Assembly: GCF_013377535.1 (NCBI RefSeq)
Contig: NZ_JABCJE010000003.1
Location: forward strand, 1 to 64,000
DNA from: Donghicola mangrovi
GTDB lineage: Bacteria; Pseudomonadota; Alphaproteobacteria; Rhodobacterales; Rhodobacteraceae
Direction: 5' to 3'
Length of the DNA: 64,000 nucleotides
Below are positions 1 to 9,201 of the stretch, piece by piece (within the stretch, counting starts at the first letter, position 1; every line of letters begins with the position of its first letter). The position numbers and the translations under genes were made by a program. Under the pieces are notes generated by a model that saw only the letters and a list, made by a program, of their open reading frames with translations, was not told the origin of the DNA and did no database searches.

Positions 1-197
1 CAATACCCTTCGGAAGTTTCACAACATCACCTGTTCAGATCAAAGCGGCCTGACGGGCTTCGTAGTCCGGAACGTCGGTGGCCTAGTGACGCGCGCAGGG
101 ACAGCAGGTTCGATCCGCATAATCCCTTTGCACAGAGGTGGCCAGACTTTGGCTTCGGGCTGACTGTAGCCCGCCCTCCGTTCATCTTTCAAAGTGG

Positions 198-2249
198 TCA
201 GATCAGCCTTGCAAGCCTGTAGCCGTCGAGAATGGCGGCATGCAGATCCCGCGACGAAACCGCATCCCCGATCCGGTGCAGGGCGAATCCGTTCTTTCCG
301 CCCAATGGTGCGCTGTTGTCTGCGCGCCTTGTCAGAATGTCCGGGTCGGTAAACCCCTTGTTCGAGGAGGCTTCGCGCAATGCATCAAACAGGTCATCCA
401 TGGGCTGTGTCCCGTGTTCGACCACGACAACCCCGGCCGTTCTGGTGAATTCCGCGCCGGAATAGGTGTTCTGAAACACCGCTTCGAGCGTGCGGCCCTT
501 GCGGTGGACAGCGATCAGACGTGTATCTGTCAGTTGGCTCACGCCAAGTTCGGCAAAGTGTTTTCGGAACCCGCTACGGTCCTGATATGGCATCTCAATA
601 ACCGTGGCATCGTCGGGGGTTGCAAAGGTGATCTCCCTTCCTTCGCGGGCCAATTCCAGCACACAGGATGCCGCAGCCTGCCTGCCCGTAGCATCGTAGA
701 TCAGCACGGATGACGCGGCGGGGGTGGGCTGGCTTAGGATATCCCAAGTTGACAGGCAGTGCTCGGCTCCTTCCAGCCAGTCCAGATCGGGTACGCCACC
801 CGTGGCTAGGATGACCGTGTCAGGCTGTTCCGCCAGAATATCGCTTTCGTCGGCATAAGTGTTCAGCCGCACATCCACCTCCTGCGCATAAAGGCTGTTA
901 TCACGCCAATAGATGATGCCCTGCAAATCTGCCCGTTCGCGAACTCGTGTCGCCAGCCGCAGCTGCCCGCCGAGCTGAGGCGCTGCTTCAAACAGCACGA
1001 CCTGATGCCCACGAAGGGATGCGACACGGGCGGCTTCCATGCCGGCTGGACCACCGCCAACGACCACGACCTTGCCCGGTTGCGCCGCCTTTGGAATGTC
1101 ATGCCCCAGCTTCAGTTCCCGCGTCGTTGCTGGGTTGTGGACGCAATGCGACTTGCGCAGCAGGCAATAGGATGCGCCGACGCAGGGGCGGATCTCGTCT
1201 TCGCGTCCGGCTCGCAGCTTCTGCACCAAATGCGGATCGGCCAGATGCGCCCGCGTCATGCCGACCAGATCGACCAAATCGGCGCGCAGCACATGGCGGG
1301 CCGTAGCCACATCCCGGATGCCGCCCGCATGCAGTAGCGGCAGGCTGACTTCCATGCGGAAGGCCGCCACCGAACCGAGGTACGGCGCGCTCTTTTGGAA
1401 CATGCCGGGCATGTTATCTTCGGACAGGACAAGGTCACTTTCCATGCGTCCGTAGATGCAATTAAAGAAGTCTACCGTGCCTTCTCGTTCAAATGCCTGC
1501 GCAATCTCGATGCAATCGTCCAGCCGCAAGCCGCCATCGATGCCTTCGTCAACAACCAGCCGGATGCCGACCGGCATGGCATCACCCACCGCGCGGCGGA
1601 TACGTTCATGGACCATGAAGGCAAAGCGCATCCGGTTCTCCAGGCTGCCGCCAAACCCGTCTGTGCGGGTATTCATCATTGGCGACAGGAACTGGCCGAT
1701 CAGGTGGCCACCGGTCAGCGTCTCAAGCCCGTCAAGACCCGCATCGGCCACCCGACGCGCGGCGTTTTCGAAATCATCAAGAATGCGGTCGATGTCTTCG
1801 CGTGTCATTTCGCGCGGGAAGGACCGGTTTCGCTGTTCGCGCAGGCGTGACGGAGCGAGGACCGGCAACCAGTCACCGGTGGCGAATTGCGCCCGCCGCC
1901 CCAGATGCGAAATCTGCGTCATCACCGCCGCGCCTTCGGCATGGATCGCTTCGGCCAGTTTCGCCAGATGGGGAATGACCGCATCCGTCGACAGGTTGAC
2001 CTGACCGGCCCCCCAACTGGAATCGCGTGACACCATTGCGCTTCCGCCGATCATTGTCATGGCCAGCCCGCCGCGCGCTTTTTCGACATGGTAGGCGCGA
2101 TAGCGCTCCGCAGGCATCCCACCATCATCCATGGCCGACGCATGGGCTGTACTGATGACCCGGTTGCGCAGCGTCAGGCCCTTCAGGGTAAAGGGCTGCA
2201 GCAGGGGATCTTTGGGGGTTTCAACGGGGATTGATTGCATCTGTGCCAC
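198..2249 (-). CDS. DgcA/N-methylproline demethylase-like FMN/FAD/Fe-S oxidoreductase
   Basis: A 683-residue protein of the trimethylamine dehydrogenase/2,4-dienoyl-CoA reductase family. Residues about 15-350 form an Old Yellow Enzyme-type FMN TIM barrel (HLGRR at 115-119, GGSLENRMRF near 200-209). A Cys cluster follows (Cys356, Cys362, Cys369), then a GGGPAG dinucleotide-binding loop at about 398-403 that opens the C-terminal FAD/NAD module. The segment CVGASYC followed by CVHNPATTRE resembles the Cys region of dimethylglycine/N-methylproline demethylases, so oxidative N-demethylation is the likely reaction. The Fe-S ligand pattern is irregular compared with the usual CxxC spacing. The gene is divergent from a LysR regulator. 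Substrate is inferred; a plain enoate reductase is the alternative. Confidence 0.85.
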   Translation of the reverse strand: MAQMQSIPVETPKDPLLQPFTLKGLTLRNRVISTAHASAMDDGGMPAERYRAYHVEKARGGLAMTMIGGSAMVSRDSSWGAGQVNLSTDAVIPHLAKLAEAIHAEGAAVMTQISHLGRRAQFATGDWLPVLAPSRLREQRNRSFPREMTREDIDRILDDFENAARRVADAGLDGLETLTGGHLIGQFLSPMMNTRTDGFGGSLENRMRFAFMVHERIRRAVGDAMPVGIRLVVDEGIDGGLRLDDCIEIAQAFEREGTVDFFNCIYGRMESDLVLSEDNMPGMFQKSAPYLGSVAAFRMEVSLPLLHAGGIRDVATARHVLRADLVDLVGMTRAHLADPHLVQKLRAGREDEIRPCVGASYCLLRKSHCVHNPATTRELKLGHDIPKAAQPGKVVVVGGGPAGMEAARVASLRGHQVVLFEAAPQLGGQLRLATRVRERADLQGIIYWRDNSLYAQEVDVRLNTYADESDILAEQPDTVILATGGVPDLDWLEGAEHCLSTWDILSQPTPAASSVLIYDATGRQAAASCVLELAREGREITFATPDDATVIEMPYQDRSGFRKHFAELGVSQLTDTRLIAVHRKGRTLEAVFQNTYSGAEFTRTAGVVVVEHGTQPMDDLFDALREASSNKGFTDPDILTRRADNSAPLGGKNGFALHRIGDAVSSRDLHAAILDGYRLARLI

Positions 2250-2358
2250 TCCTGATCAGGCGATGGCCAAATACCGCCCTATACACTTGCACCTTGATGT
2301 CGTGGGGCAGGACATTATGGAATATTGAAAAAATGCGGCAGAGATATACGCTCAGAGT
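2250..2358. promoter_or_regulatory. Divergent intergenic region between demethylase and lysR
   Basis: These 109 bp separate two divergently transcribed genes, the classic layout in which a LysR regulator controls its neighbour and itself. The stretch around 2310-2360 is AT-rich, which suits overlapping promoters. I could not fix a T-N11-A box with confidence, so only the arrangement supports this call. Confidence 0.4.
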
Positions 2359-3273
2359 ATGGAAGACTTCACGCACCGCTTTCCCTCTCTCAAACCGTTC
2401 CTCGTTTTCGAATGCGCGGCTCGCCATGGCAGCTTTTCTGCGGCGGCAAAGGCGTTCAACATTTCGCAACCCTCGGTCAGCCGCAACATCGCGGCGCTTG
2501 AGGCGGAAATTGGCGTGGCCCTGTTCGAACGCCGCGCCACCGGGGCGCAGCTGTCCGATGCGGGTCGCGAGCTGTTCCTTGCCGTTGCACAGGGCCTGAA
2601 CACTATCCAACAGTCGGTCACGTCCATCGAACGGCGCAAGGTCGAGGACGCGAATACCGTCACGCTGTCGGTATCGGGGTCGTTTGTCGCGCATTGGATG
2701 GCGCCGCGTCTCGGGGCATTTGCGCAGGCGTTTCCGCAGGTGCGGTTGCGGTTTCACCTGATTTCCGGATTGATGCCGGGGCTGCCCGATGATGCCGATC
2801 TAGCGATGCGCACCACGGATGGCCCCGACCCGGATCACCCCAGTTGGACCTTTTCGCCGGAAATCGTCCTGCCGCTGTGTAGCCCCGCCTACAAGGTTGA
2901 TCACATGTCGACGGGACCAAGGACTATCCTGCATTTGTCGGATCATACGCATTGCATTTGGGCGGACATGGCGGCTCTGCCCCGACCGGGGGAAAGCGGT
3001 GATGTCTGCCATGAATTCGACGATTATTCCGTTATCCTTCAGGCGGCGCTGGACGGCGGCGGGATCGCTCTTGGCTGGCTCAGTGTCACGTCACGGCTGC
3101 TTCTCGAAGGCAGGCTGGTGCCCGCAACAGGCCACGTGCATCACACGGGACGGCAGCATTCGCTTATCCAGTGTTCAAGGCATCCCTCGCGTGAGATTCT
3201 TCCACAAATCGCACAATGGCTGGTGGCACAGATGGCCGCCGACCGGGCGGTTCTGGGGTCAGAATTCCGCTGA
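2359..3273 (+). CDS. LysR-family transcriptional regulator (GcvA-like)
   Basis: A 304-residue LTTR of normal length. The N-terminal winged helix-turn-helix is clear: FLVFECAARHGSFSAAAKAF, then NISQPSVSRNIAALE and the LFER wing at about residues 10-60. Residues about 90-300 form the periplasmic-binding-like effector domain. The protein resembles the GcvA/AmpR branch. It is read away from the demethylase gene over a 109-bp gap and probably regulates it in response to the methylated amine substrate. Start chosen at the first ATG, which gives the usual short lead into the helix-turn-helix. Confidence 0.9.
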   Translation: MEDFTHRFPSLKPFLVFECAARHGSFSAAAKAFNISQPSVSRNIAALEAEIGVALFERRATGAQLSDAGRELFLAVAQGLNTIQQSVTSIERRKVEDANTVTLSVSGSFVAHWMAPRLGAFAQAFPQVRLRFHLISGLMPGLPDDADLAMRTTDGPDPDHPSWTFSPEIVLPLCSPAYKVDHMSTGPRTILHLSDHTHCIWADMAALPRPGESGDVCHEFDDYSVILQAALDGGGIALGWLSVTSRLLLEGRLVPATGHVHHTGRQHSLIQCSRHPSREILPQIAQWLVAQMAADRAVLGSEFR

Positions 3274-3620
3274 GTTTCAATGACTTGATCCGCAGAGTGT
3301 TCGGCCGTAGTCGATGGTCAATCCGCCTGCGCCATCACTGGTGAATTCACCGCGGAAGCCATCCACGCCGGCATTGAGGGATACGGCTTGCCTAAGAACA
3401 CCTTCCTCCTTGATCCCATCCTCCTCTTCGGCGAATTGGGCTTGGTGAACGCGATGTTCGTCTCGGTCGGGCCGCTTCAAAAAACCTCTTGATATTTCGA
3501 CGAGGCAGTGCGCTCGCCTAGTGCGAAACTGGGTGACCTCGATCGGTATCGAGCCGAGCGACTATGAATCCTGTCGCGAAATTTGAAACTTTGTTCCAAC
3601 GGCTGCCGCACAGAGGAAGA
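3274..3620. other. Intergenic region without a recognisable gene
   Basis: 347 bp between the convergent lysR and gntR genes. Short reading frames occur on both strands but none has a recognisable motif or a good ribosome site. The stretch from about 3480 to 3590 vaguely recalls the tail of a transposase, but I could not support that. Confidence 0.4.
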
Positions 3621-4280
3621 TCAAGTCTCTTGTTTCCCGAATTTCAAGGACCGAGGCGCGGCATGTTCCATGTGTTCTCGCATGAGGCGCGCGGCCTCGT
3701 CAATTTCACCACGGACCATGTGGCCGAATATCTGGTCATGTTCCTTCCAAACGCGCAGGGTCGCCCCAGGGACACTGAGAACCTCGGACATAGCACGCTG
3801 GAGGTGGCGCCAGTTCAGGCTCATGGTGTCGGCGATAATGATGTTGCCTGATAGATCGTAGATCAGTGTGTGAAAATCCATGTCCGCACGCAGGGCTGAG
3901 GCGAAGTCGCCGCTCTGCACATGGCTCTTCCCGCGTGCGATGATCTCGCGGCCTGTGGCGATGGCTTCCTTGGTCATCCGCGCGGTCGCCAGTTGAACGG
4001 CAAGCGGCTCGACCGCCGTTCTGAATTGATAAATTGAATCGAACAACGCCTGATCGATGGGGGCAACGATCACGCCGCGCTTTCCGGTTTCTTGGACGAA
4101 TCTCTGCGCCTTCAGCATGGCAATGGCGCTCGTCAATGGTTGGCGCGAGACGTTCAGGCGGTCTGCCAATTCGTCTTGGTTCAAACGCTCACCCGCTCGA
4201 ATATCGCCGGCGCTAATGGCCTCAAGAAGTGCATCATAAGCTTGATCAACAAGCGATTTATTCTGAACCAAGGCTTCCAT
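3621..4280 (-). CDS. GntR-family (FadR subfamily) regulator
   Basis: A 219-residue regulator. The N-terminal winged helix spans about 10-75 (GDIRAGERLNQDELADRLNVSRQP). The C-terminal all-helical FCD domain has the expected metal/ligand residues in the segments around DMDFH and MREHM. It is divergent from the hcm operon with 135 bp between the starts, and a near-perfect 24-bp palindrome with the GntR core GTATAC lies in that gap (4356-4379). It is therefore the probable repressor of the 2-hydroxyisobutyrate genes, with a CoA ester or hydroxy acid as ligand by inference. Confidence 0.88.
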   Translation of the reverse strand: MEALVQNKSLVDQAYDALLEAISAGDIRAGERLNQDELADRLNVSRQPLTSAIAMLKAQRFVQETGKRGVIVAPIDQALFDSIYQFRTAVEPLAVQLATARMTKEAIATGREIIARGKSHVQSGDFASALRADMDFHTLIYDLSGNIIIADTMSLNWRHLQRAMSEVLSVPGATLRVWKEHDQIFGHMVRGEIDEAARLMREHMEHAAPRSLKFGKQET

Positions 4281-4337
4281 GCGCGTCCTTTCAAAAGGGG
4301 TTTCCCTGCCTCCCTACGAGCCAGTCTACTTTCTGCG

Positions 4338-4379
4338 TTGACAGGTTTCAAGTCGTCGTGTTTCGTATACGGAACACGA
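4338..4379 (+). promoter_or_regulatory. hcm operon -35 box and GntR palindrome
   Basis: A TTGACA box at 4338-4343 is followed by a 24-bp palindrome at 4356-4379 with half-sites TCGTGTT and AACACGA around a CGTATACG centre; only one base pair breaks the symmetry. GT-N0-AC centred dyads are typical FadR/GntR operators. The palindrome covers the position where the -10 element should lie, so binding would block transcription. The hcmB start is 36 bp downstream. Confidence 0.65.
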
Positions 4380-4415
4380 GATACCAAGTTTTGGTTTAAA
4401 AACAGGGAGAGGAAA

Positions 4416-4823
4416 ATGTCGGCACAGATCCGAGTACTGCTCGCAAAGGTGGGCCTTGATGGCCATGACCGCGGCGTGAAGGTGGTAGCGCGTACGCTAC
4501 GGGATGGTGGCATGGACGTGGTCTATACAGGGCTGCACCGCACGCCCGAGGAAGTGGTCACTGCAGCGGTGCAGGAAGACGTGGATATTTTGGGCGTCTC
4601 GCTGCTGTCGGGCGTGCAGATGACGGTATTCCCTAAGATATTTGCTTTGTTGAAAGAGAAAAATGTTGAGGACATGATCGTCGTCGCAGGCGGGGTCATG
4701 CCCGACGAGGACGTGGTGGAGCTCAAGAAGATGGGCGTCGCCGAAGTGCTGCTTCAGGACACGCCACCGCAGCAGATCATCGATACGCTGACGGGTCTCG
4801 TCGAGGCGCGGGGGGCACGCTGA
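4416..4823 (+). CDS. hcmB: 2-hydroxyisobutyryl-CoA mutase small (B12-binding) subunit
   Basis: A 135-residue coenzyme B12-binding Rossmann domain, the small subunit of a methylmalonyl-CoA-mutase-type enzyme. The DxHxxG base-off/His-on cobalamin motif is present (LDGHDRG, about residues 15-21), followed by SLLSG and VAGGVMPDED, which line the nucleotide tail. Known HcmB proteins have almost the same length. The frame stays open far upstream, but the ATG at 4416 is preceded by a purine-rich GGGAGAGG ribosome site and starts directly at the domain. Its stop overlaps the ligase start. It pairs with the large subunit at 7226. Confidence 0.92.
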   Translation: MSAQIRVLLAKVGLDGHDRGVKVVARTLRDGGMDVVYTGLHRTPEEVVTAAVQEDVDILGVSLLSGVQMTVFPKIFALLKEKNVEDMIVVAGGVMPDEDVVELKKMGVAEVLLQDTPPQQIIDTLTGLVEARGAR

Positions 4824-6265
4824 TGGTTGCCATGGAGCAATGGTCCTGGCCGCCGTCCTACGACGACAGCTACTTGCCGGACCCATCCTCGCGCTACTGG
4901 TTCAAGGAACGCGAGACCATGCCAGCGGGAGACCGCGAGGCGGCAATCCTACAGCGCCTTCAAGAGGTCTGCGCCTACGCTTACGAGAACGCACCGTTTT
5001 ATAAGCGGAAGTGGGACGAGGCCGGGTTTCATCCTTCGCAGTTGAAATCGCTGGAGGATTTCGAATCCCGCGTCCCGGTTGTGAAGAAGGCTGACCTGCG
5101 CGCGGCACAAGAGGCGCATCCGCCGTTCGGGGATTACCTCTGCGTGCCGGACTCCCAGGTTGCCCGCGTCCACGGCACATCCGGGACCACTGGCCGCCCC
5201 ACTGCCTTCGGCATCTCGGCGCAAGACTGGCGCAGCATTTCCAACGCCCATGCCCGCATCATGTGGGCTATGGGGATGCGCCCAGGGGATACGATCTGCG
5301 TCGCTGCGATCTTCTCGCTCTACATGGGGTCATGGGGTGCGCTTGGCGGTGCCGAGCGGCTGGGTGCCAAGGCGTTTCCGTTTGGCGCGGGCGCGGCAGG
5401 CATGTCGTCGCGGTGTGCGCAGTGGCTCGACATCCTTAAACCGGCAGGCTTCTACGGCACGCCGACTTACGCAATCCACCTCGCCGAAACGGCGATCAAG
5501 GACGGGCGCGATCCGCGCAAGTTCGGGCTGAAGTACATGTTCTTCAGTGGCGAGCCTGGGGCTTCGATCCCGTCGATCCGCGAGCGCATTGAGGACCTCT
5601 ATGGTGCCAAGGTCTACGACAGCGGCTCCATGGGCGAGATGACACCTTGGATGCACGTCGGCGGGTCGAAGGAAACGCCGGGGATGCTATGCTGGCAGGA
5701 CATCGTCTACACCGAGGTCTGCGATCCCGCCACGCACCACCGCGTGCCCTATGGTCAACGCGGAACACCAGTCTACACGCATCTTGAACGTACCTCCCAA
5801 CCGATGATCAGGTTGGAATCTGGTGACCTGACCGTCTGGACCAATGACCCGACGCCTTGTGGACGCACCTACCCGCAGTTGCCCATGGGTATCATAGGCC
5901 GGATCGACGACATGATCACCATTCGGGGCGAGAACGTCTATCCGTCTGAAATCGAAGCCGCATTGAGCCAACTCAATGGGTACGGCGGAGAGCATCGCAT
6001 CTTCATCACCCGCGAAGGCACGATGGACGAGATGCTGATTTCGGTCGAACAAGAGGGCGAAGGTTGGGCGCGCGGCGAAGACACCCGCAAAGCCTTCCAT
6101 GCGCAGGTGGCAACGCAGCTGCACAACATGCTCGGTCTGCGTTCGGTGATCGAGATCGTCGCGCCGAACACTCATGAACGGACCGATTTCAAAGCCAAGC
6201 GCGTGATTGACGACCGTGTAGCCTTTGCCGAGATGCAGGCCCGCCATCTGGAAGCTTCGTCATGA
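4823..6265 (+). CDS. Acyl-CoA ligase, probable 2-hydroxyisobutyrate-CoA ligase
   Basis: A 480-residue PaaK-type AMP-forming ligase. It has a phenylacetate-CoA-ligase-like N-terminus (YENAPFYKRKWDEAG), the ATP/AMP P-loop GTSGTTGRPT near residue 117, the SGEPGAS region and the C-terminal GRIDDMITIRGENVYPSEIE hinge. The ATG overlaps the hcmB stop, so the genes are translationally coupled. Lying between hcmB and the mutase GTPase, it most likely activates 2-hydroxyisobutyrate to its CoA ester in the cytoplasm. Sequence alone would only say aryl/short-chain acyl-CoA ligase; the substrate comes from context. Confidence 0.85.
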   Translation: MVAMEQWSWPPSYDDSYLPDPSSRYWFKERETMPAGDREAAILQRLQEVCAYAYENAPFYKRKWDEAGFHPSQLKSLEDFESRVPVVKKADLRAAQEAHPPFGDYLCVPDSQVARVHGTSGTTGRPTAFGISAQDWRSISNAHARIMWAMGMRPGDTICVAAIFSLYMGSWGALGGAERLGAKAFPFGAGAAGMSSRCAQWLDILKPAGFYGTPTYAIHLAETAIKDGRDPRKFGLKYMFFSGEPGASIPSIRERIEDLYGAKVYDSGSMGEMTPWMHVGGSKETPGMLCWQDIVYTEVCDPATHHRVPYGQRGTPVYTHLERTSQPMIRLESGDLTVWTNDPTPCGRTYPQLPMGIIGRIDDMITIRGENVYPSEIEAALSQLNGYGGEHRIFITREGTMDEMLISVEQEGEGWARGEDTRKAFHAQVATQLHNMLGLRSVIEIVAPNTHERTDFKAKRVIDDRVAFAEMQARHLEASS

Positions 6266-7221
6266 GCAGGCCCTATATCCCCTCGATAGACATGATCGGA
6301 CCTGCATCTGCAGGCGAGACATGGGCGATCGCACGGCTGATCTCGCGCGCCGAAGCCGGTGTTCCCGAAGTGCGCTCCGCCATGGGCGAGATCTATCGCC
6401 GCGCGGGCCGCGCCCACGTGATCGGCATTACCGGCGTTCCTGGTTCGGGCAAGTCCACCATGGTGGGCAAGCTGGTGCGCAAACTGCGGGACCAAGGCCA
6501 GCGCGTGGCTGTCGTCGCCATCGATCCCTCCAGCCCCTATTCGGGCGGCTCTATCCTTGGTGATCGCATCCGCATGTCGGATCTCGTTATGGATCCACAT
6601 GTCTTCATTCGATCGATGGCAACGCGGGGCGCGGTGGGCGGCATGGCGCATGCAGCGCTCGACGTGGTCGATGTGCTGGACATCGGCGGCTTTGACAAAA
6701 TCATCATCGAAACGGTGGGCGTCGGACAGGACGAGGTGGAAATTGCGAAGTCTTCACACACCACCGTCGTCGTCTCGGCGCCGGGGCTGGGGGACGAGAT
6801 TCAGGCTATCAAGGCGGGCATCCTAGAGATCGCCGACATCCACGTCGTCTCGAAATGTGACCGCTCGGATGCCAACCGAACCATGACCGACCTCAAGATG
6901 ATGCTGAAGGACGGGGTTGGTCAGGCTCTCACGCGAGGCTGGGTGCCGCCGGTTCTGGGAACGTCTTCGCTGAACGAAGAAGGCTTCGATGATCTGGTGG
7001 CTGCTTTCGATAAACATCTGACCGCCCTCGATGGGCCAGCCGGAGAGGCGCGACGTGCTCAGATCAGCGCCTTCCGCCTGAAAAAGGCGACGGAGACGCT
7101 GATGCTCGAAAGGCTAAGGCGCGATGGCGCCTTTGACACCTACACCCCCCGCGTGGCTGCCCGCGAAACCGATCCCTACGCCGCCGCCACTGCCATTGCT
7201 GACGCATTCTCAAGGATTTGA
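6262..7221 (+). CDS. meaB: MeaB/ArgK-type GTPase chaperone of the B12 mutase
   Basis: A 319-residue G3E P-loop GTPase. The P-loop GVPGSGKS sits at about 58-65, the DPSSPYSGGSILGDR switch and ETVGVGQ Walker-B-like segments follow, and the base-specificity loop is SKCD instead of the usual NKxD. Members gate cofactor loading and rescue of adenosylcobalamin mutases. The ATG overlaps the upstream stop (ATGA) and the mutase large subunit begins 4 bp after its stop, so it very likely serves HcmAB, as MeaH does in characterised 2-hydroxyisobutyrate degraders. Confidence 0.93.
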   Translation: MSRPYIPSIDMIGPASAGETWAIARLISRAEAGVPEVRSAMGEIYRRAGRAHVIGITGVPGSGKSTMVGKLVRKLRDQGQRVAVVAIDPSSPYSGGSILGDRIRMSDLVMDPHVFIRSMATRGAVGGMAHAALDVVDVLDIGGFDKIIIETVGVGQDEVEIAKSSHTTVVVSAPGLGDEIQAIKAGILEIADIHVVSKCDRSDANRTMTDLKMMLKDGVGQALTRGWVPPVLGTSSLNEEGFDDLVAAFDKHLTALDGPAGEARRAQISAFRLKKATETLMLERLRRDGAFDTYTPRVAARETDPYAAATAIADAFSRI

Positions 7222-7225
7222 CCAA

Positions 7226-8917
7226 ATGACCAAGACCATCGCCCAATCCACCCCCGAAGAAATTGCCGCCGCCGCCAAGGCTTGGGAAGACACGGAAGTT
7301 GCTAATTTCATCGCCCGCGCGCCGGAAGCGAAAGAGGCCTATTTCACCCTCGGCGATTTTCCGGTCAAGCGCACCTACACCGCCGCCGACATCGCCGACA
7401 CCCCCGCCGAGGACATCGGGTTGCCGGGGAAATATCCTTTTACCCGTGGTCCTTATCCGACGATGTATCGCGGTCGGAACTGGACAATGCGCCAGATCGC
7501 AGGCTTTGGGACTGGGGAAGACACCAATAAACGCTTCAAGTTCCTGATCGAGGCGGGTCAGACTGGGATTTCCACAGACTTCGACATGCCGACCTTGATG
7601 GGTTATGACAGCGACCATCCTATGTCCGACGGCGAAGTGGGTCGCGAGGGCGTGGCAATCGACACGCTGGCCGACATGCGCGCGCTGCTAGACGGGATCG
7701 ATCTGGAGAAGATCTCGGTCTCGCTGACGATCAACCCGACGGCGTGGATCCTGCTCGCCATGTATATCGCGCTCTGTGAAGAGCGTGGCTATGACCTAAA
7801 CAAGGTCTCGGGGACCGTGCAGGCGGACATCCTAAAAGAATACATGGCACAGAAGGAATACATCTACCCGATCGCGCCTTCAGTTCGCATCGTCCGCGAC
7901 ATCATCGGCCACACAACAAAGACCATGGCGCGCTACAACCCGATCAATATCTCGGGCTACCACGTTTCCGAGGCCGGAAGCTCGCCGTTGCATGAGGCCG
8001 CCTTCACGCTGGCGAACCTGATCGTCTATGTCGAGGAAGTGCTGAAAACCGGTGTGAAGGTTGATGACTTTGCACCGCGTCTGGCCTTTTTCTTTGTCTG
8101 CCAAGCCGATTTCTTCGAGGAAATCGCCAAGTTCCGGGCTCTGCGTCGTTGCTACGCGAAAATTATGAAGGAGCGCTTCGGGGCGCAAAAACCGGAATCG
8201 ATGCGTCTTCGTTTCCACTGTCAGACGGCGGCAGCCTCACTGACAAAGCCGCAATATATGGTCAACGTAATGCGTACGACAACGCAGGCGCTGGCCGCAG
8301 TTCTTGGCGGCGCGCAATCGTTGCACACCAACGGTTACGACGAAGCCTTCGCCATTCCGACAGAGCACGCCATGCAACTGGCGCTGCGCACGCAGCAGGT
8401 TATTGCAGATGAGACCGGCGTGACTCAGGTCGTTGACCCGCTCGGCGGATCATATTTCGTTGAGAGCCTGACTAACGACTACGAAAAGAAAATCTTCGAA
8501 ATCCTCGACGAAGTCGAAGAGCGCGGTGGCACCATCAAGCTGATCGAGGAAGGCTGGTTCCAAAAGCACATCGCCGACTTCGCTTACGAGACCGCTTTAC
8601 GCAAACAATCGGGGGAAAAGCCGGTTATCGGCGTGAACCGCTATGTGCTCGACGAGAGTGACGTCAAGATCGAGACTCATCCCTACGACGAGTCAACCGC
8701 GCGGCGGCAAGTCGAGCGCACGCAGTCGGTGCGGGCGAACCGCGATGAAGCCAAGGTGCAGACCCTCCTCGAGGAGCTTGTTGCTGTCGCTCAGGATGAA
8801 AGCCAGAACATCATGCCCGTCACCATCCAATTGGTGAAGGAAGGCGCGACCATGGGTGACATCGTCGAGAAGCTGAAGGCCATCTGGGGCGTCTACCGCG
8901 AAACGCCGGTGTTTTGA
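7226..8917 (+). CDS. hcmA: 2-hydroxyisobutyryl-CoA mutase large subunit
   Basis: A 563-residue catalytic subunit with a methylmalonyl-CoA-mutase TIM barrel and no fused B12 domain. The diagnostic active-site residues fit 2-hydroxyisobutyryl-CoA mutase rather than methylmalonyl- or isobutyryl-CoA mutase: Ile91 in RQIAGFGTG (Tyr in methylmalonyl-CoA mutase, Phe in isobutyryl-CoA mutase) and Asp118 in STDFDMPT. These match Ile90 and Asp117 of Aquincola HcmA with a one-residue offset. It interconverts 2-hydroxyisobutyryl-CoA and 3-hydroxybutyryl-CoA. The frame extends upstream into meaB; the ATG at 7226, 4 bp after that stop, gives the usual N-terminus. Confidence 0.93.
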   Translation: MTKTIAQSTPEEIAAAAKAWEDTEVANFIARAPEAKEAYFTLGDFPVKRTYTAADIADTPAEDIGLPGKYPFTRGPYPTMYRGRNWTMRQIAGFGTGEDTNKRFKFLIEAGQTGISTDFDMPTLMGYDSDHPMSDGEVGREGVAIDTLADMRALLDGIDLEKISVSLTINPTAWILLAMYIALCEERGYDLNKVSGTVQADILKEYMAQKEYIYPIAPSVRIVRDIIGHTTKTMARYNPINISGYHVSEAGSSPLHEAAFTLANLIVYVEEVLKTGVKVDDFAPRLAFFFVCQADFFEEIAKFRALRRCYAKIMKERFGAQKPESMRLRFHCQTAAASLTKPQYMVNVMRTTTQALAAVLGGAQSLHTNGYDEAFAIPTEHAMQLALRTQQVIADETGVTQVVDPLGGSYFVESLTNDYEKKIFEILDEVEERGGTIKLIEEGWFQKHIADFAYETALRKQSGEKPVIGVNRYVLDESDVKIETHPYDESTARRQVERTQSVRANRDEAKVQTLLEELVAVAQDESQNIMPVTIQLVKEGATMGDIVEKLKAIWGVYRETPVF

Positions 8918-9201
8918 TGGGACAGGCTAGGAAACATACTAGGGACTTGAGCGAACGTGTCCGGAAGGGCGACCGCGATGCAGCTACGCAGCTCTTGTCA
9001 CATTCGGTGAGGCTGGGGCACAGGCGGCTGGCGGTGCGACGGCTTTTTTTCGCCCATGCCATCGGGGCGAAGATTGATGCCGATGACGTCGCCTACTGCG
9101 CCAAGTTGCTCGACGATCTGCCCTTCGAAGCGATCCGCGATCTAGCTGGCGACGCGCAAGCGCAGGCTCGTAGAATTCAGCGGAGGGCAAGCCTTGTCTG
9201 A
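8917..9201 (+). CDS. Small basic protein of unknown function in the hcm operon
   Basis: A 94-residue protein I do not recognise. It is rich in Arg/Lys and Ala, predicted mostly helical, with an RLGHRRLAVRRLFFAHAIG stretch and no Cys pairs, signal peptide or membrane segment. Its ATG overlaps the hcmA stop (TGATG), and its last codons overlap the next gene by 8 bp, so it is almost certainly translated with the operon. A role linked to mutase assembly or to the carbonic-anhydrase-like neighbour is possible from position only. Confidence 0.65.
   Translation: MGQARKHTRDLSERVRKGDRDAATQLLSHSVRLGHRRLAVRRLFFAHAIGAKIDADDVAYCAKLLDDLPFEAIRDLAGDAQAQARRIQRRASLV

Noticed and set aside
100-125. GGTTCGATCC resembling a tRNA T-loop
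   Set aside because: No acceptor, D- or anticodon stems could be folded around it.
3277-3480. 67-codon minus-strand frame in the lysR-gntR gap
   Set aside because: No motif, no ribosome site; a transposase remnant was considered but not supported.
4092-4415. Longer N-terminus for hcmB
   Set aside because: The extra 108 codons lie over the promoter, operator and the divergent gntR start; ATG 4416 has a ribosome site and fits family length.
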